From: Amoebophrya sp. A120
Lineage: Eukaryota > Sar > Dinophyceae > Syndiniales > Amoebophryaceae
NCBI GenBank assembly: GCA_905178155.1
Contig: CAJINV010000005.1
Span: 7,934,515 to 7,998,514 of the forward strand
DNA length: 64,000 nt
Direction: 5' to 3'
In this document: positions 23,766 to 34,599 of the stretch, in pieces
Numbering within the stretch: the stretch's first letter is position 1
How the letters are laid out: each line of letters begins with the position of its first letter
Notes under the pieces: generated by a model
Databases searched by the model: none
What the model was told of the DNA's origin: nothing
What the model saw: only the letters and a program-made list of their open reading frames with translations
Translations under genes and position numbers: made by a program

Positions 23766-26700
23766 CCTAATTTTGGTGGCGTATGAAAAGGAAAAATACC
23801 CCCTCCCCGTATCAAAACGAAGCTTCTCACGCTCGATTCCCGTACACAGATCCGATTTGTCTTGCAATAGAGGACTGCAGGCACATGCCAAGCCTGAGCC
23901 GACAAGCTTTGCCGTGGGCGACTAGCATGGCAACCGTCTATGCTGCAAGCCCAACAACATCACAAACCGCCTGCATAATGCGGCGGGGTCTCTGGCTCTG
24001 CCTTCGGGCAAGACAGACGGGATTTGTGGTCACAAATCTGCATCACAAATTTTCAAACGGATGCGTTTTCGATATCGGAAGGGGGGGATGTTTCCTTGCA
24101 ATATGGCCGCGATCCTCTTCGCAGTCTTTTCCTTCGCTCGGAAAAGCCCGATTTGATAGGTCTTGATGTTCTCTTTTCGCTGTTCGTGGCCTTTCAGGTA
24201 TGGATTGCAACTATGACTGGGTCTGGAAGAGTGTAAACTTGTCATGCGGGTTTTCCATGGCCCGTGAGGTCTGGAATGCGAGATGACCTAGCATCACAGA
24301 TTCTGTGAGGTCTCTGCCATACCTATCCTGGATGAGAAACTCCCTCCCAACTAGGTCGAAAGTGGATAGCTTTTGGCACTCATGTTCGTTCGTTCGTTGT
24401 GGATCGGCTCTGCCGACCGGGTAACCCAACGCCTTGCATACAAATGACCGACTTAGGCGAACCCCGTTGCGGGCATACAAATCGGCCGTACGGAAGGGCC
24501 CTAAGCGCTACACACATGTTGCAACACAGATTTTTACAAGATTCGGATTTAGCATGACAAGTTGCAATCTTCCAGACCCCGACATACTTGCAATGCATAT
24601 CAGGATGTGCGCCACGACGTCCATCACCTTCGAGGTCATCATGATGACTAAATTCAAATCCACATCTATCCAGGAAAAAAACTGTGTAAGTGTAACTTTG
24701 TAGGAAGAGCAGCATTACAAATGCGTGTTGCATTACAGAGAGAACCTGTCATGCGCACTTTGTACGTGAAAACACGCATCAAAGTGGCCTATGACGCACA
24801 TTCAGCATGACAATCGTAACAGTTTTGCATTTTCTGCATTACAGATTTACACTCACATAGATTTTTTCTTGGATAACGTCCACCGACTGGATTTCGTAGA
24901 ACAACGCGTCCAGCGCCTCGAGGATCATGTGCAAAAGCATCGCACTCGTGGGATTTTCATTTTGAAATTAAATTGCACTATTGTGCATGACAAACTTGCT
25001 TTTTCAAACGTAGTGCAGCATGACAAGTTGTTCCACCTGCCAACCGAATTTCAATTTCAATTTGTAATGCAATAATTACTACCACCACGATACAATAAGA
25101 ACTCTTGCAATGCATATCGAGGATCATGTTACAGTGAATTTCAATCACGGTGGTGACCTGTTCCAGTGTCACGATCGCCTTCTGCAGCACCAGAATGTCC
25201 TGCGCAGTGGCCGAGTGGCGGATTTTCTTGAGGCAGTAGCAGAACAATTCCAAATCCACCTCCGCATCCTCGTCCGTTTCGTCGATCAACAGCGCATTTA
25301 TGCGTTGCAATTATCATATCTGATTCTGGAAGATTGCACGAGTCTGTCATGCGGAGCAACTCCCTTGCTCGTGAACAACTCTGTAGTGCATGTTGCGGAA
25401 ATTGGAAAATAAATGGCGACGCTTCTTTGTATAAATGAAAAGACGCGACTTCGCATGCGCGACACGACTTCTTTGTATAAATGAATAAGACTACTCAGCG
25501 ATTTTTTGTTATGCTCCACTACCTGTACCTAGTAGTACTGGCGTCAGACCTAGTAGTACTGGCGTCAGTTTATTAGTATAGTTACTCACACACAATAGCA
25601 TGACAACTTCCCAGACGCAGATCGATTAGTTAGCATTTGATAGCCTTCACCTCCTTTACGTTCCCAGCTGTGTAATTCAGCTCCTTTATCCTGTGTAAAA
25701 ACGTCCTCACACCAGAGTTGTCATGCAAATGTGCAATGACAGGAACATCTGTAATGCCCAGCTCCATGAGAAGCATTTCCATTCGTGTTGTGGAATCTGT
25801 AATGCTGTAAACAGAATCCGAAAGTGGCTTTCTCATGCGGCTTCTCTTGCCAATCAGCACTACACTGCAGAGGGAAACTTGTCGTGCACAGCTCCCAAAA
25901 CTTGGAGATTTGTGTTGCTAGATTCCCAACTTGACTATGGGGTGGGGACGTTTTTACTCAGAATATCCTTCAACTTGGCGCGGAATCTCGCGCCGATTCG
26001 GGACTTTCCGTTGACCACCGACCAGAAATCCGGGAAGTAAATCATTTGTAAAAACGTCCCAGAGTTGTAATGCAAATCTGCATGCTGAAAATGTTTCTCA
26101 TGCGGAGACCCACGAGAAGCAGTTCCTGTTGGTGTTTTGCAATTTGTGATGCTAAAATCAGCATGATTCGCTAGATCAGTGTTGCTGCTGCACTAGCTAA
26201 GCATCGGACTACCTTGCGATCATCCCCTCAAATGAATTTGTCATGCGCAACGGCCAAAGCTTGGTGATTTGTGTAGCAGATTTCACATAATAACTCTGGG
26301 GCGGGGACGTTTTTGCTCACGATAAAGTAAAACACTCTCCCATCGTCCGAGAGCGTTTGGAAAAGCGCCTTGAGCTCCTCAAACGCGCGTTTTTGTGCGG
26401 CGTCTCGAAGCCCTTCCTGCTCGGATTCGTATTCCTTCGCGATCACGAACACATTCTCCACGATGACGGCAACCACCAGGTTCATGACGATAAAGATACT
26501 GGTACTGAAGTAGAAAAAGATGAAGTATTTGAACCACCAATATCCCACGAAAAAACTGTTTCACTGTGGTGATTTTGCAAAATCTGCATCACAAGTTTGT
26601 TAGTACGCATGACACTGAAAACCTGTCATGCGGGGTTCCTAAGGGAAAACACAGCTAGAAATCCATTGTCGTGCATGTGTAGCATGACACACACTTCTGC

Positions 26701-29700
26701 GATCCATTTTCTGCATCACAAGTTCACAGTGAATAAACAGTTTTTTCTTGCGATAACCAAACCTTCATCTCCAGCGGCCGCACCACTTCGTCCCAAGAGT
26801 CTAGCGTCGTCACTTGGAACAGCGTGAACATGGACTTCCATGAATTGCAAAAGCATCGTACTAGTATAAATTGCATTACAAATTCTCTTAGCATGAAAAA
26901 TTGAATTTGTCATGCTGTTTTGCCTTGGAAAGGAAATTTGTAATGCATAACTGCAATTAGTAAGAGTACGATACTTTTGCACAGGATAACTTCATCGTGG
27001 TGCCAAAATATTTCTGTGCGAGCGGATCGTTCTCGAAGCTGTATTGAGAGGAAAAATCCCCCCTCCCCATATCAAAACGGAAATCTGTGATGCAGATTTG
27101 TTGTCACAAATCAGCTTTGTCATGCTACACGGAAAATAAGATGCGGACTGTAGTGCTGGGTGGCGTGGGGGAGCCTTGCATCTTCAGCATGATAGGAGGC
27201 AGCTGAGAGTGGGAAACAGCATGGCAAATTGCCTGCAAACGAGACCACGACTGCGGCTCTTGGCCTTCTAGCATGACAAGTCGATTTGGTGCCTCAAATC
27301 CTGCATCACAGATTTCCATTTCGATATGGGCAGGGGGGATTTTTCCGTTTGATAAGCTGCGGCCGATGAACTGCGTCGCGGTGACGCCGAACAGAAAGAG
27401 CATGTATCGCAAGGAAAAATCCCCCCTCCCCATATTGAAGAGGTGAGGCTTCGAGAATTTGTGTTGCTGATTTGAGGTCACAAATCACGTTTGTGTTGCA
27501 AGAAGACAAAGGCAGCAGCTTCCGTCCCATTATGGAGGCGGTTTGTCATGCTGTTGAGCCAACATCACGGACGCTTCTCATGCTAAGCGCCAAAGTCAAA
27601 GCCTCTCTACTCAGGCTTGATATGGGTTTGCAGTCCTCTCCAGCAAGACAAATGCGATTTGTGTACTCAAATACAGCAACACAAATTTCGCTTTCGATAT
27701 GGGGAGGGGGGATTTTTCCTCTCAATAGCATGAACCCGATCACCATCAGGGACCAAAACAGCGGAGACACGGAGTGGATCATTCCCGTAACCAGAAACCA
27801 CATCTCCCGGTTATGCCCTGCTCAGGTGTTTTTACAATCTCAAACGCTACAATAGAAGAATATCTGTGATGCAAGAGGTGCACTATCTAGCCAACTCTCA
27901 TAGGATTGCGCATGACAAGTTCTTCCGGAGTCCCAAACCGCAAAGCAATTATCTGGCGAAATTTGTAGTGCAGAAAGTGGAATGCTGTCCGAGTCTGCCA
28001 TGCTCATCATGCAATAGCAAATCCAGATTCTATGGTAACCGATTTGAGATGGCAACCGATTTGAACAGGTCATACCGGTAAAACGGATCCAGTCGGACGG
28101 CCAGCACCAGGCGGTAAAGATATCCTGAGTAAAAACGTACCCACACCAAAGTCAAGATGGGGACTTTGCAACACAAACCTAGGAGTTTTGGGAGTCACAC
28201 ATGACAAGTTTCAGTCCGTAAGGTAGTGCAAGTTAGCAAGGAAAGCCGCAGCACAAATCGATCTCCTGATCCTGTTTACAGCACTACAAGTTCCCAAACA
28301 CGATTGAAAATGCCTGTCATGGGGTTGCGCATCACAAATGTTCCTGTCATGGCAAATCTGCATGACAACTCTGGTGTGGGTACGTTTTTACTCAGGATAA
28401 AAGACGGATGATACGCATCAAGGTGAACTTCCGGATCTCCTTCACGTCAATGCCCGCGGGAGCCAGCTATGAAAAGCAAAAGTGTCTGGGTCTGGAACAA
28501 AGCAACTTGTCATGCTAAATCCGAATCATGGAAAAATCTGTGTTGCGTGAGTACCAAAAGCTGGTGTCCACTTTTTCTTTTGAGCCAATCGAGAGGCGGT
28601 TTCTCATGCAGGATCGGCATGATAGAACTCTCACAGAATCTGCCATGCTATGTCTTACATACCAGACCTGATGGGTAATGGAAAACCTGCATGACAAGTC
28701 TGGCACTCTTCCAGACCCAGACACATTTGCAGTTGATACCAGCACCCAGGTAACCAACACACCGGTGAAAAAGACCAGAATGGCGTCGGTGAAGTTGGTA
28801 TGGATTGCAAATATGTCTGGGTCTGGAAGAATGGAACTTGTAATGCTGTCTGCGGATTCTAAAAATATCTGTGTTGCATGAGCAGCAAGAAGAGTCAGTT
28901 CTTGGCACCCGGAGAGGGCATTTCTCATGTGTGTTTAGAATCAAGAAGCTCTCAAAAAATCTGTGATGCTAGCACCAGCATCACAGATCTGCTCACGGGT
29001 CATGCAAAATGTGCACGTCAAGCCCCGACTCTTCCAGACCCAGATGACATTTTTGCAGTTGATAGTTGGTCCAGGATTCGAACATCCAGCCCCAGCCGTA
29101 CGCCCGTATTCTTGCCATCAGCTCGAGGAGGAAGGTCAACGTGAACAGATTCTCGCAGACCCAGAGCAGTATCGCTACCGGCCCCGTTTCGTCCTTCGTG
29201 ATCGCTTGAAACACGATGGTGAAACAGTTCAACATGATCAGCAATCCCATCCAGATATCCCACTGTGGGTGTTGAACCAGCTGGAGAGACCATGGGTAAG
29301 GGTGCACGTCGTCCGGAAAATCTTCTAGCCGCATGCGCTCGTACTTCCACAGGTTGTCGTCGCGTTTCTTCTATGCACTGCAAAAGTATCGTACTCGTAT
29401 AAATGCATGACAAATTCCCTCAGCATGAGAAATAAAATTTGTAATGCAGATTTACCTTAAGAAAAAGATTTGTAATGCCTGATTGCAATACGAGTAAGAT
29501 ACTTTTGCACAGGATATCTTCATGAACGCCTCGAAGGGGTACTTCCACCAGAGTTTACCTTCGTTTTTATGTCGCAACTTGATGTGGTCATGCAGGCAGG
29601 TATATGTTAAACTTAAATTTCAATTTGAGGAAGAATATATCAATGTGAGTAGAACAAGAACCGCTAGACAAAAAAATCTACACTCCAGAATCGTGTATGT

Positions 29701-32363
29701 ATAGTTAGTTTCTCTAAGTTATCAACTGCAAAAATGTCTGGGTCTGGAAGGATGCAAACTTGTGATGCGTGTTGCGGATCATACAAAAATCTGTGTTGCG
29801 TGACTTGCAAAAGGTCCCCATTTCTAGCCATGCCGAGAGGGCGTTTCTCATGCAGAATAGGCATCACCAAGGGGCTGCAGAACCTGTGATGCAAGGCCCT
29901 GCGTTCCAGACTTGGTGGAACTTGGAAAGACTGCATGACAAATCTCGGGATTTTCCAGACCCAGACATATTTGCATTTGATATAATTACCTTTCATGCGC
30001 TGATTCCGGTCTCTTCTTTATCCTGGGTAAAAATGTCCCCCACGAGGACCCCAGCGTCATCTTCAGGATGGCGACTTTGCTACTTACACAAATGCAATAA
30101 ATCAAGATCAACAAGTTTTGCTTGTAGTTATTTCGCATGACAAAATTCTTGAACTGGTAGTGTCCTCAGGTGGTAGAAGTGCAGACGCATCCAAAATCGA
30201 ACCTCATTCCAGCATCACCAACTACTTCCAGATAGGATCAGAAAATGGAAGTCATGGGGCTCGCTGCGCATGAGATGAAACATTTACATTTTACAGCACA
30301 TGCCACTTTGCATAACAAGTCGCGGGATGGGTTCAGGTTGGGGACGTTTTTCCAAATGATATTCTCCTCTTTTGCATCAAATGCAAAAATGCCCGGGTCT
30401 GGAAGAGTGCATTTTACATGACCCATGACGTCTGTAATGCATGACCTAGCATCCCAGATTTTTAGACCACTTCCTGATGCCTATTTCGCATGAGAAATGC
30501 CCTTTCCATGTAGCACAAACTGAACCCCTCTTGCTGGTCATGCAATACAGATTTTTTTTAGATGCAGAGACAGCATCACACGTTGTAACCTCCCAGCCCC
30601 AGACATATTTGCAATGCATATTTTGCACTTCGGTTTCGTGAATGTCTCCCTCTTCCGGAAACACTTCGCCCGTATGGGTGTGTCAGGATCGAAATCGACA
30701 AAATCAAAAAAGTTGTGATGCATAAAATGTAGAGCATTGAAGGCCTGTATTGGGGAGCAGGCAAATGAGGCCGATTGTAAGCCTGTTTAGGGGTATACGA
30801 TGTGCCGCCAGAGTAGCATGACAGGAGCAGTCTTCTTTGCCCAAACAGCATGACAGACTGGATGTGGGTGCTCCCGAAATTTGTCATGCGCCACTTGGAA
30901 ACTGAGGGTCCAACTGACATCGATTTTGTGCATCACAAATTTTTCGACTTTGTCAATTTCGATTCTGACACTCCCATAGCCCGGATCGTCAAAGTACGTC
31001 GCCATTGCGAGCTGCGCCATTGCTTTCTGGGTCAGTGTCCTTTCCGCCATTCTGCGTTCGTATCCGGCTTGGGGAGACTCCCCGGCCCGGTAGGCCTGTA
31101 CCATTCTCCCCCTTTTATCAAAGTGAAAAATCTACCCTCCCCATCTCAAAATGGAAATCTGTGATGCGGGATTCGTGTACACAAATCGGCTTTGTCTTGC
31201 GGTAGAGGACTGCAGGCAGGTGCACAGTCTGAGTAGGGGCGTTTTGGTGTTGTAGGCGCCCAGCAAGGCAGGCATATCCTGTGTAGGCGAAACAGCATTT
31301 CAAATTGCCTGCTGCACAGCGCAGCGGAGTCTCTGGAGTTGCCTTCGTGCAATAAGACGCGACTTGTGGTCACATCAAATCAGCATCACAAATTTTCAGG
31401 AGTATGATCCCTTTTCAGTATGGGGAGGGGGGATTTTTGCATTACAATACCTTTCGTCATAGCTCCACGCGTTCCCATGCTCGTCAAACGTGACCGCCTG
31501 CCCGAGCTCGTCGTACTGGAAGAATATCCTGAGCAAAAACGTCCCCACACCAGAGTCAGGATGGGGATTTTGCAACACAAGCCTAGGAGTTTCGGGAGTC
31601 ACGCATGACAAATTGCACTCCGTAGTGTAGTGCAGGTTAGCAAGTGCAGCCGCATCACAGATTCATCTGCTCATCCTGTTCACAGCATCAAAAATTCCAA
31701 AACACGACTGGAAAGGGCTCTCATGGGGATGCGCATTACAAGTCTTCCTGTCTTTGCAAATCTGCATTACAACTCTGGCGTGGGGACGTTTTTACTCAGG
31801 ATAAAGAACCTACCATCTTCATCGTAAAACCCGTCTTCGAGGTCTGACGGAACGTCGCTTTCCTCTTTTATGACCCGCTCAAACGATACAGTCTCAATTT
31901 CAAACGTGGCATTGCATGATGAGCATGACAAACCTGCACAGCGTTCCACTTTTTGCAATACAAATTTCGCCAGATTTTAGTGCGGTTTGGGACCACTCCA
32001 GAACTTGTCATGCGCAATCCTATGAGAGTTGGCTAGGTCATGCACTTCTTGCATCACAGATTTCGTCCAGCTTCTCTGGTATACGTTTGAGACTGTAACA
32101 CCTGAGCAGGTGATATCTTCTTCCATCATTTTCTTTCTTTTTTCCTCCTCCTTCCGCAACCGTGCTTCCTCCTCCGCCCGCTGCCGTGCCTCGAGCTCCA
32201 GCCGCATCCGCTTCCTCCGCTCCTCGAAGGACTCGAACTCGTCCTCCACCACATCCCCGGCGTACGTGGCGCTCGCATCCTTCAGCTCGAGCTCCTTCTT
32301 CTCTGCACCCAACGCGATCACCTCTCTCGCGGTGGAAGCCGTGTTTTGCGTCGACGACTGCAT
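23766..32363 (-). CDS. Single-domain voltage-gated cation channel (about 680 aa)
   Basis: Start ATG at 32363, stop 23766-23768. About 22 introner elements and one GT-AG intron (29559-29989) are removed; every exon-exon join I tested reads through, giving 682 residues. Order: Glu/Arg-rich cytosolic N-terminus (1-240), S1 (about 246-266, WMGLLIMLNCFTIVFQ), S2 (276-300), S3 (312-330, DAILVFFTGVLVTWVL), S4 (338-362, arginines at regular spacing in RKFTLMRIIRLYRLVLAVR), S5 (371-395), pore loop with TLFQVTTLDSWDEVVRPL, and S6 (446-470, STSIFIVMNLVVAVIVENVFV). A cytosolic C-terminus includes a possible degenerate EF-hand-like stretch near 505-520. The filter LDSW resembles LESW of bacterial NaChBac-type channels. 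Inference: Na+ or Ca2+ conducting, tetrameric, in plasma or flagellar membrane. The 5' end may extend: half a family H element abuts the start at 32371. Confidence 0.85.
23781..24103. mobile_element. Introner element, family E
   Basis: Repeat TGGCG/TGGCC. Removal joins KRIAAI|RHQN and the channel stop codon. Confidence 0.88.
24199..24599. mobile_element. Introner element, family A, oversized (401 bp)
   Basis: Repeat TCAGG (24194-24198, 24600-24604). Carries about 140 bp more than other family A copies, around 24360-24510. Removal joins VAHIL|KGHEQRK. Confidence 0.9.
24667..24875. mobile_element. Introner element, family C
   Basis: Repeat ACATC/ACGTC. Removal joins QSVDV|DLNLVIM. Confidence 0.9.
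24931..25116. mobile_element. Introner element, family D, decayed left tip
   Basis: Flanked by a longer 13-bp direct repeat TCGAGGATCATGT (24918-24930, 25117-25129). Removal joins HCNMILEALD. Confidence 0.75.
25299..25642. mobile_element. Introner element, family A, diverged
   Basis: Repeat GCATT/GCCTT. Removal joins EVKAL|LIDETDED. Confidence 0.8.
25687..25965. mobile_element. Introner element, family B
   Basis: Repeat TCCTT (25682-25686, 25966-25970). Removal joins RAKLK|ELNYTAG. Confidence 0.93.
26040..26324. mobile_element. Introner element, family B
   Basis: Repeat AAGTA (26035-26039, 26325-26329). Removal joins GRVFYF|PDFWSVV. Confidence 0.92.
26541..26755. mobile_element. Introner element, family K
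   Basis: Ends TATCCCACGAAAAAACTG / AACAGTTTTTTCTTGCGATA; repeat ACCAA (26536-26540, 26756-26760). Removal joins MKVW|WFKYFIF between pore and S6. Confidence 0.9.
26839..26988. mobile_element. Introner element, family D
   Basis: Repeat ACTTC (26834-26838, 26989-26993). Removal joins TTMKS|MFTLFQV at the pore helix. Confidence 0.92.
27042..27354. mobile_element. Introner element, family E
   Basis: Repeat AGCTG (27037-27041, 27355-27359). Removal joins FIGRS|FENDPLA. Confidence 0.92.
27405..27727. mobile_element. Introner element, family E
   Basis: Repeat GCATG (27400-27404, 27728-27732). Removal joins VIGFM|LFLFGVT inside S5. Confidence 0.92.
27812..28074. mobile_element. Introner element, family H
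   Basis: Ends TATGCCCTGCTC / GAACAGGTCATA; repeat CCGGT (27807-27811, 28075-28079). Removal joins DPFYR|EMWFLVT in the S4-S5 linker. Confidence 0.9.
28121..28399. mobile_element. Introner element, family B
   Basis: Repeat AAAGA (28116-28120, 28400-28404). Removal joins RIIRL|YRLVLAVR inside the S4 sensor. Confidence 0.93.
28468..28738. mobile_element. Introner element, family A
   Basis: Repeat CCAGC (28463-28467, 28739-28743). Removal joins VTWVL|APAGIDV. Confidence 0.93.
28799..29064. mobile_element. Introner element, family A
   Basis: Repeat GTTGG (28794-28798, 29065-29069). Removal joins ESWTN|FTDAILV. Confidence 0.93.
29372..29516. mobile_element. Introner element, family D
   Basis: Repeat TCTTC (29367-29371, 29517-29521). 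Removal joins AFMKK|RDDNLW. Confidence 0.93.
29559..29989 (-). other. GT-AG intron containing an introner element
   Basis: Minus-strand ends GTAATT (29989) and CGAAG (29559); the phase-1 join gives RMK|GKLWWKYPF, in frame with flanking exons. A family A element (29720-29982) lies 7 bp inside the donor. Without it the intron would be about 165 bp. Confidence 0.7.
29720..29982. mobile_element. Introner element, family A, inside a GT-AG intron
   Basis: Repeat TAAGT/TAATT. Lies within the 29559-29989 intron. Confidence 0.88.
30019..30361. mobile_element. Introner element, family B
   Basis: Repeat TTCTT/TTCTC. Removal joins QKRRR|DRNQRMK. Confidence 0.85.
30375..30620. mobile_element. Introner element, family A
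   Basis: Repeat TTTTG (30370-30374, 30621-30625); left tip CATC. The exon to the next element is only about 9 bp. Confidence 0.88.
30673..30978. mobile_element. Introner element, family G
   Basis: Ends TATGGGTGTGTCAGGATCGA / GACACTCCCATA; repeat GCCCG (30668-30672, 30979-30983). Removal joins FDDPG|EVFPEEG. Confidence 0.92.
31116..31449. mobile_element. Introner element, family E
   Basis: Repeat CCTTT (31111-31115, 31450-31454). Removal joins SYDER|GRMVQAY. Confidence 0.92.
31525..31803. mobile_element. Introner element, family B
   Basis: Repeat AAGAA (31520-31524, 31804-31808). Removal joins DGRFF|QYDELGQ. Confidence 0.93.
31869..32115. mobile_element. Introner element, family H
   Basis: Ends TATGACCCGCTC / GAGCAGGTGATA; repeat TCTTT/TCTTC. 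Removal joins KMMEEE|ESDVPSD. Confidence 0.9.
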
Positions 32364-32370
32364 AGTAGTG

Positions 32371-32410
32371 TATAACGACCCGCTCAGGAGTTACAATCTC
32401 AAAAGTATCA
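32371..32410. mobile_element. Family H introner element, one end only
   Basis: Starts TATAACGACCCGCTCAGG and continues with the family H core CAATCTCAAA, just outside the channel start codon. The matching opposite end is not found before the repeat block at 32460, so the element is truncated or interrupted by the repeats. Confidence 0.45.
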
Positions 32411-32459
32411 TTTTTATCAAGCGCACCTCCCTAAATATCTGCTCCTGCAGAAGACTACA

Positions 32460-33440
32460 GACCAACACCTGCTCCTCTTCAAATTCTCCGCAGCAGAGTG
32501 GTCGTTTTCGCATCCCAAACACCACGTTGCTCTCCTACCTGGTCACAAAACTTGGAAGGCCAGGTAAGAGAGTGCCGGCGTGTTTGGGCCAACTTTTTTT
32601 GGGCCGAAGGGGCCTTTTTTCCTTCCAAGCGCCACGCTATGCTCTTACCTGGTGCCAAAACTTGGCAGGCCAGGGAAGAGAGTGCCGTGGTGCTTGGGCC
32701 AACTTTTTTTGGGCCGAGCGATGCGGTCTTTTTTCCTTCCAATCGCAAGGCTATGCTCTTGCCGGGCCTCAAAGTCTGGAGGCCCAGGTAAGAGCACAGC
32801 ATGGCGCTTGTGCTTCAAGAGTGTCTCTTTCATCTGGCCACCTCCTCAGGCCAGGACGTTTTCGCATCCCAAACACCACACTGCTCTCTTATCTGGCCCA
32901 AAAATTTGCCAGGCCAGGTGAGAGAGTGCCGCGATGTTTGGGCCAACTTTTTTTCGGCTGACGCGGCCTTTTTTCCTTCCAAGCGCCATGCTATGCTCTT
33001 ACCTGGCCTCAAAGTCGAGAGGCCCAGGTAAGAGCACGGCGTGCTGCTTGTACTTCAAGATCACCCCCCCTTATCTGGCCACTTTCTCGGGCCAGAACAT
33101 TTCCGCATCAGAAACACCACGCTCCCCCATCATCGATCTGGCCACTTTCTCGGGCCAGGAGAATTTCGCATCACAAGCGCACCACTGTGACAGTGCCTGG
33201 CCTTAAAACCTGGCAGCCGCGGCAAAAGAATGCCGTGGCGCCTGTGCCAACTTTTGCGGGCCAGAGCCCCCAGGCGCCAGGGTATGCTCTTACTTGGTCC
33301 GAGAGTCTAGGCCCAACTAAAAGCATAGCGCGGCGCTTGCGCTGCAAGATTACCCCCTTCACCTGGCCACTTTTTCGGGCTAGGGCAGGCACCTTGTGGC
33401 CACTTCTCATCGGCCCGGGAAATTTTGGTCAGAATTGTTN
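32460..33440. repeat. Imperfect tandem repeat block
   Basis: Three to four copies of a unit containing TTTGGGCCAACTTTTTTTGG, CTTTTTTCCTTCCAAGCGCC and CTATGCTCTTACCTGG recur between 32514 and 33060, followed by related CTGGCCAC / GGGCCAG modules to 33440. Frames are open in both directions because of repeat structure; not coding. One boundary shares about 40 bp with 34399 and 35162. Confidence 0.7.
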
Positions 33441-33555
33441 NNNNNNNNNNNNNNNNNNNNNNNNNNNNNNNNNNNNNNNNNNNNNNNNNNNNNNNNNNNN
33501 NNNNNNNNNNNNNNNNNNNNNNNNNNNNNNNNNNNNNNNNNNNNNNNNNNNNNNN
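33440..33555. other. Assembly gap (116 N)
   Basis: A run of N. The roughly 165 bp on the left (33266-33439) and on the right (33568-33736) are nearly identical direct repeats, so the gap probably reflects a collapsed or wrongly joined tandem repeat. Confidence 0.95.
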
Positions 33556-33925
33556 GCAATCTTTTTCCCAGGCGCCAGGGTATGCTCTTACTTGGTCCGA
33601 GAGTCTAGGCCCAACTAAAAGCATAGCGCGGCGCTTGCGCTGCAAGATTACCCCCTTCACCTGGCCACTTTTTCGGGCTAGGGCAGGCACCTTGTGGCCA
33701 CTTCTCATCGGCCCGGGAAATTTTGGTCAGAATTGTTTTCATTTTTCGCCCAGCTTGCGACTTCGGTGACTGTTTTTATTCTCCGTTCGATCGCGTGCTG
33801 CAGAACTGCAGACGCTTTTTCGGAAAACAGAAGCCATCTATTTCAAATCTATGTGGAATCTATTCCGAATCTATATGGCTGTCGAAGTCTCCCATTGCCA
33901 ACTACAGACCGACACTTGGAATATA

Positions 33926-34393
33926 GTAACAGGGAGCCTCGACGTGACCGGGGGGGTCACATCCGTCCGTCCGGCCGGACGGACGGCACGTGACCGGGGG
34001 TAGTCCGGCCTCGCGGCGAGTTCGGCGCTGAATGCCGCAGCAACTTTGGCCCTCGGTAGCTAGAAGCCCCCGGCCGCGTCACCGACGGCGGACCAGGGGC
34101 AAGAGTCGTGCCTTTTTCCGCGAAAGACCGAACTCATGACCTTTTTTTTTTAGTTGGGCGCCCGAGCTAGCTAACAGCCCCCGGCCGCGTGACCGGGGGC
34201 GGAGCGTGACGAAGAGAGGCAGTTCTTCAGTGAAGGACCGAGCTCATGACCTTTTTTTTTTTTTAGTTGCCCGGGCGCGCGGTCCACCGCGGCCACCACC
34301 TCCTAGCGCCACGACCGACCCCCGGTCACGTGCCGTCCGTCCGGCCGGCCGGACGGACGTGACCCCCCCGGTCGCGTCTAGATTCCTTGTTAC
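33926..34393. mobile_element. MITE-like DNA element with about 77-bp TIRs
   Basis: The left end GTAACAGGGAGCC and right end GATTCCTTGTTAC are mirror images extended over about 77 bp with few mismatches (33926-34002 against 34317-34393), including CGTGACC, GGGGGGGTCAC and the CCGTCCGTCCGGCC palindrome. The 310-bp interior has no coding capacity. Its ends and lack of TATC tips differ from all introner families. No clear target-site duplication. Probably a non-autonomous DNA transposon. Confidence 0.65.
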
Positions 34394-34398
34394 CTTAT

Positions 34399-34453
34399 TC
34401 TTGCTCCTCTTCAAATTCTCCGCAGCAGCGTGGTCGTGTTTGTGCTCACGCGA
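34399..34453. repeat. Empty-site copy of the 35162-35221 sequence
   Basis: Positions 34400-34453 match the sequence around 35166-35221 and continue straight through GAGCAGAGG, whereas at 35222 a 262-bp element interrupts the same sequence after GAGCA. This copy represents the pre-insertion state. Confidence 0.85.
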
Positions 34454-34599
34454 GCAGAGGTTACTTGGGTAAGGCCCGCAGCCTCTGTGACACTTTTAAT
34501 CGCGCGGCACATTCTTTGTTTTAAGCCTTCGAATGCCTAATCTAGGAAATCGCGTTTATAAGGTTTAAGCATTCGAGCGCCTAATCTAAGAAATCGCAC

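Noticed and set aside
32498-33031. Plus- and minus-strand open frames in the tandem repeat block
   Set aside because: The same peptide words recur with the repeat unit in both directions, a by-product of repetition.
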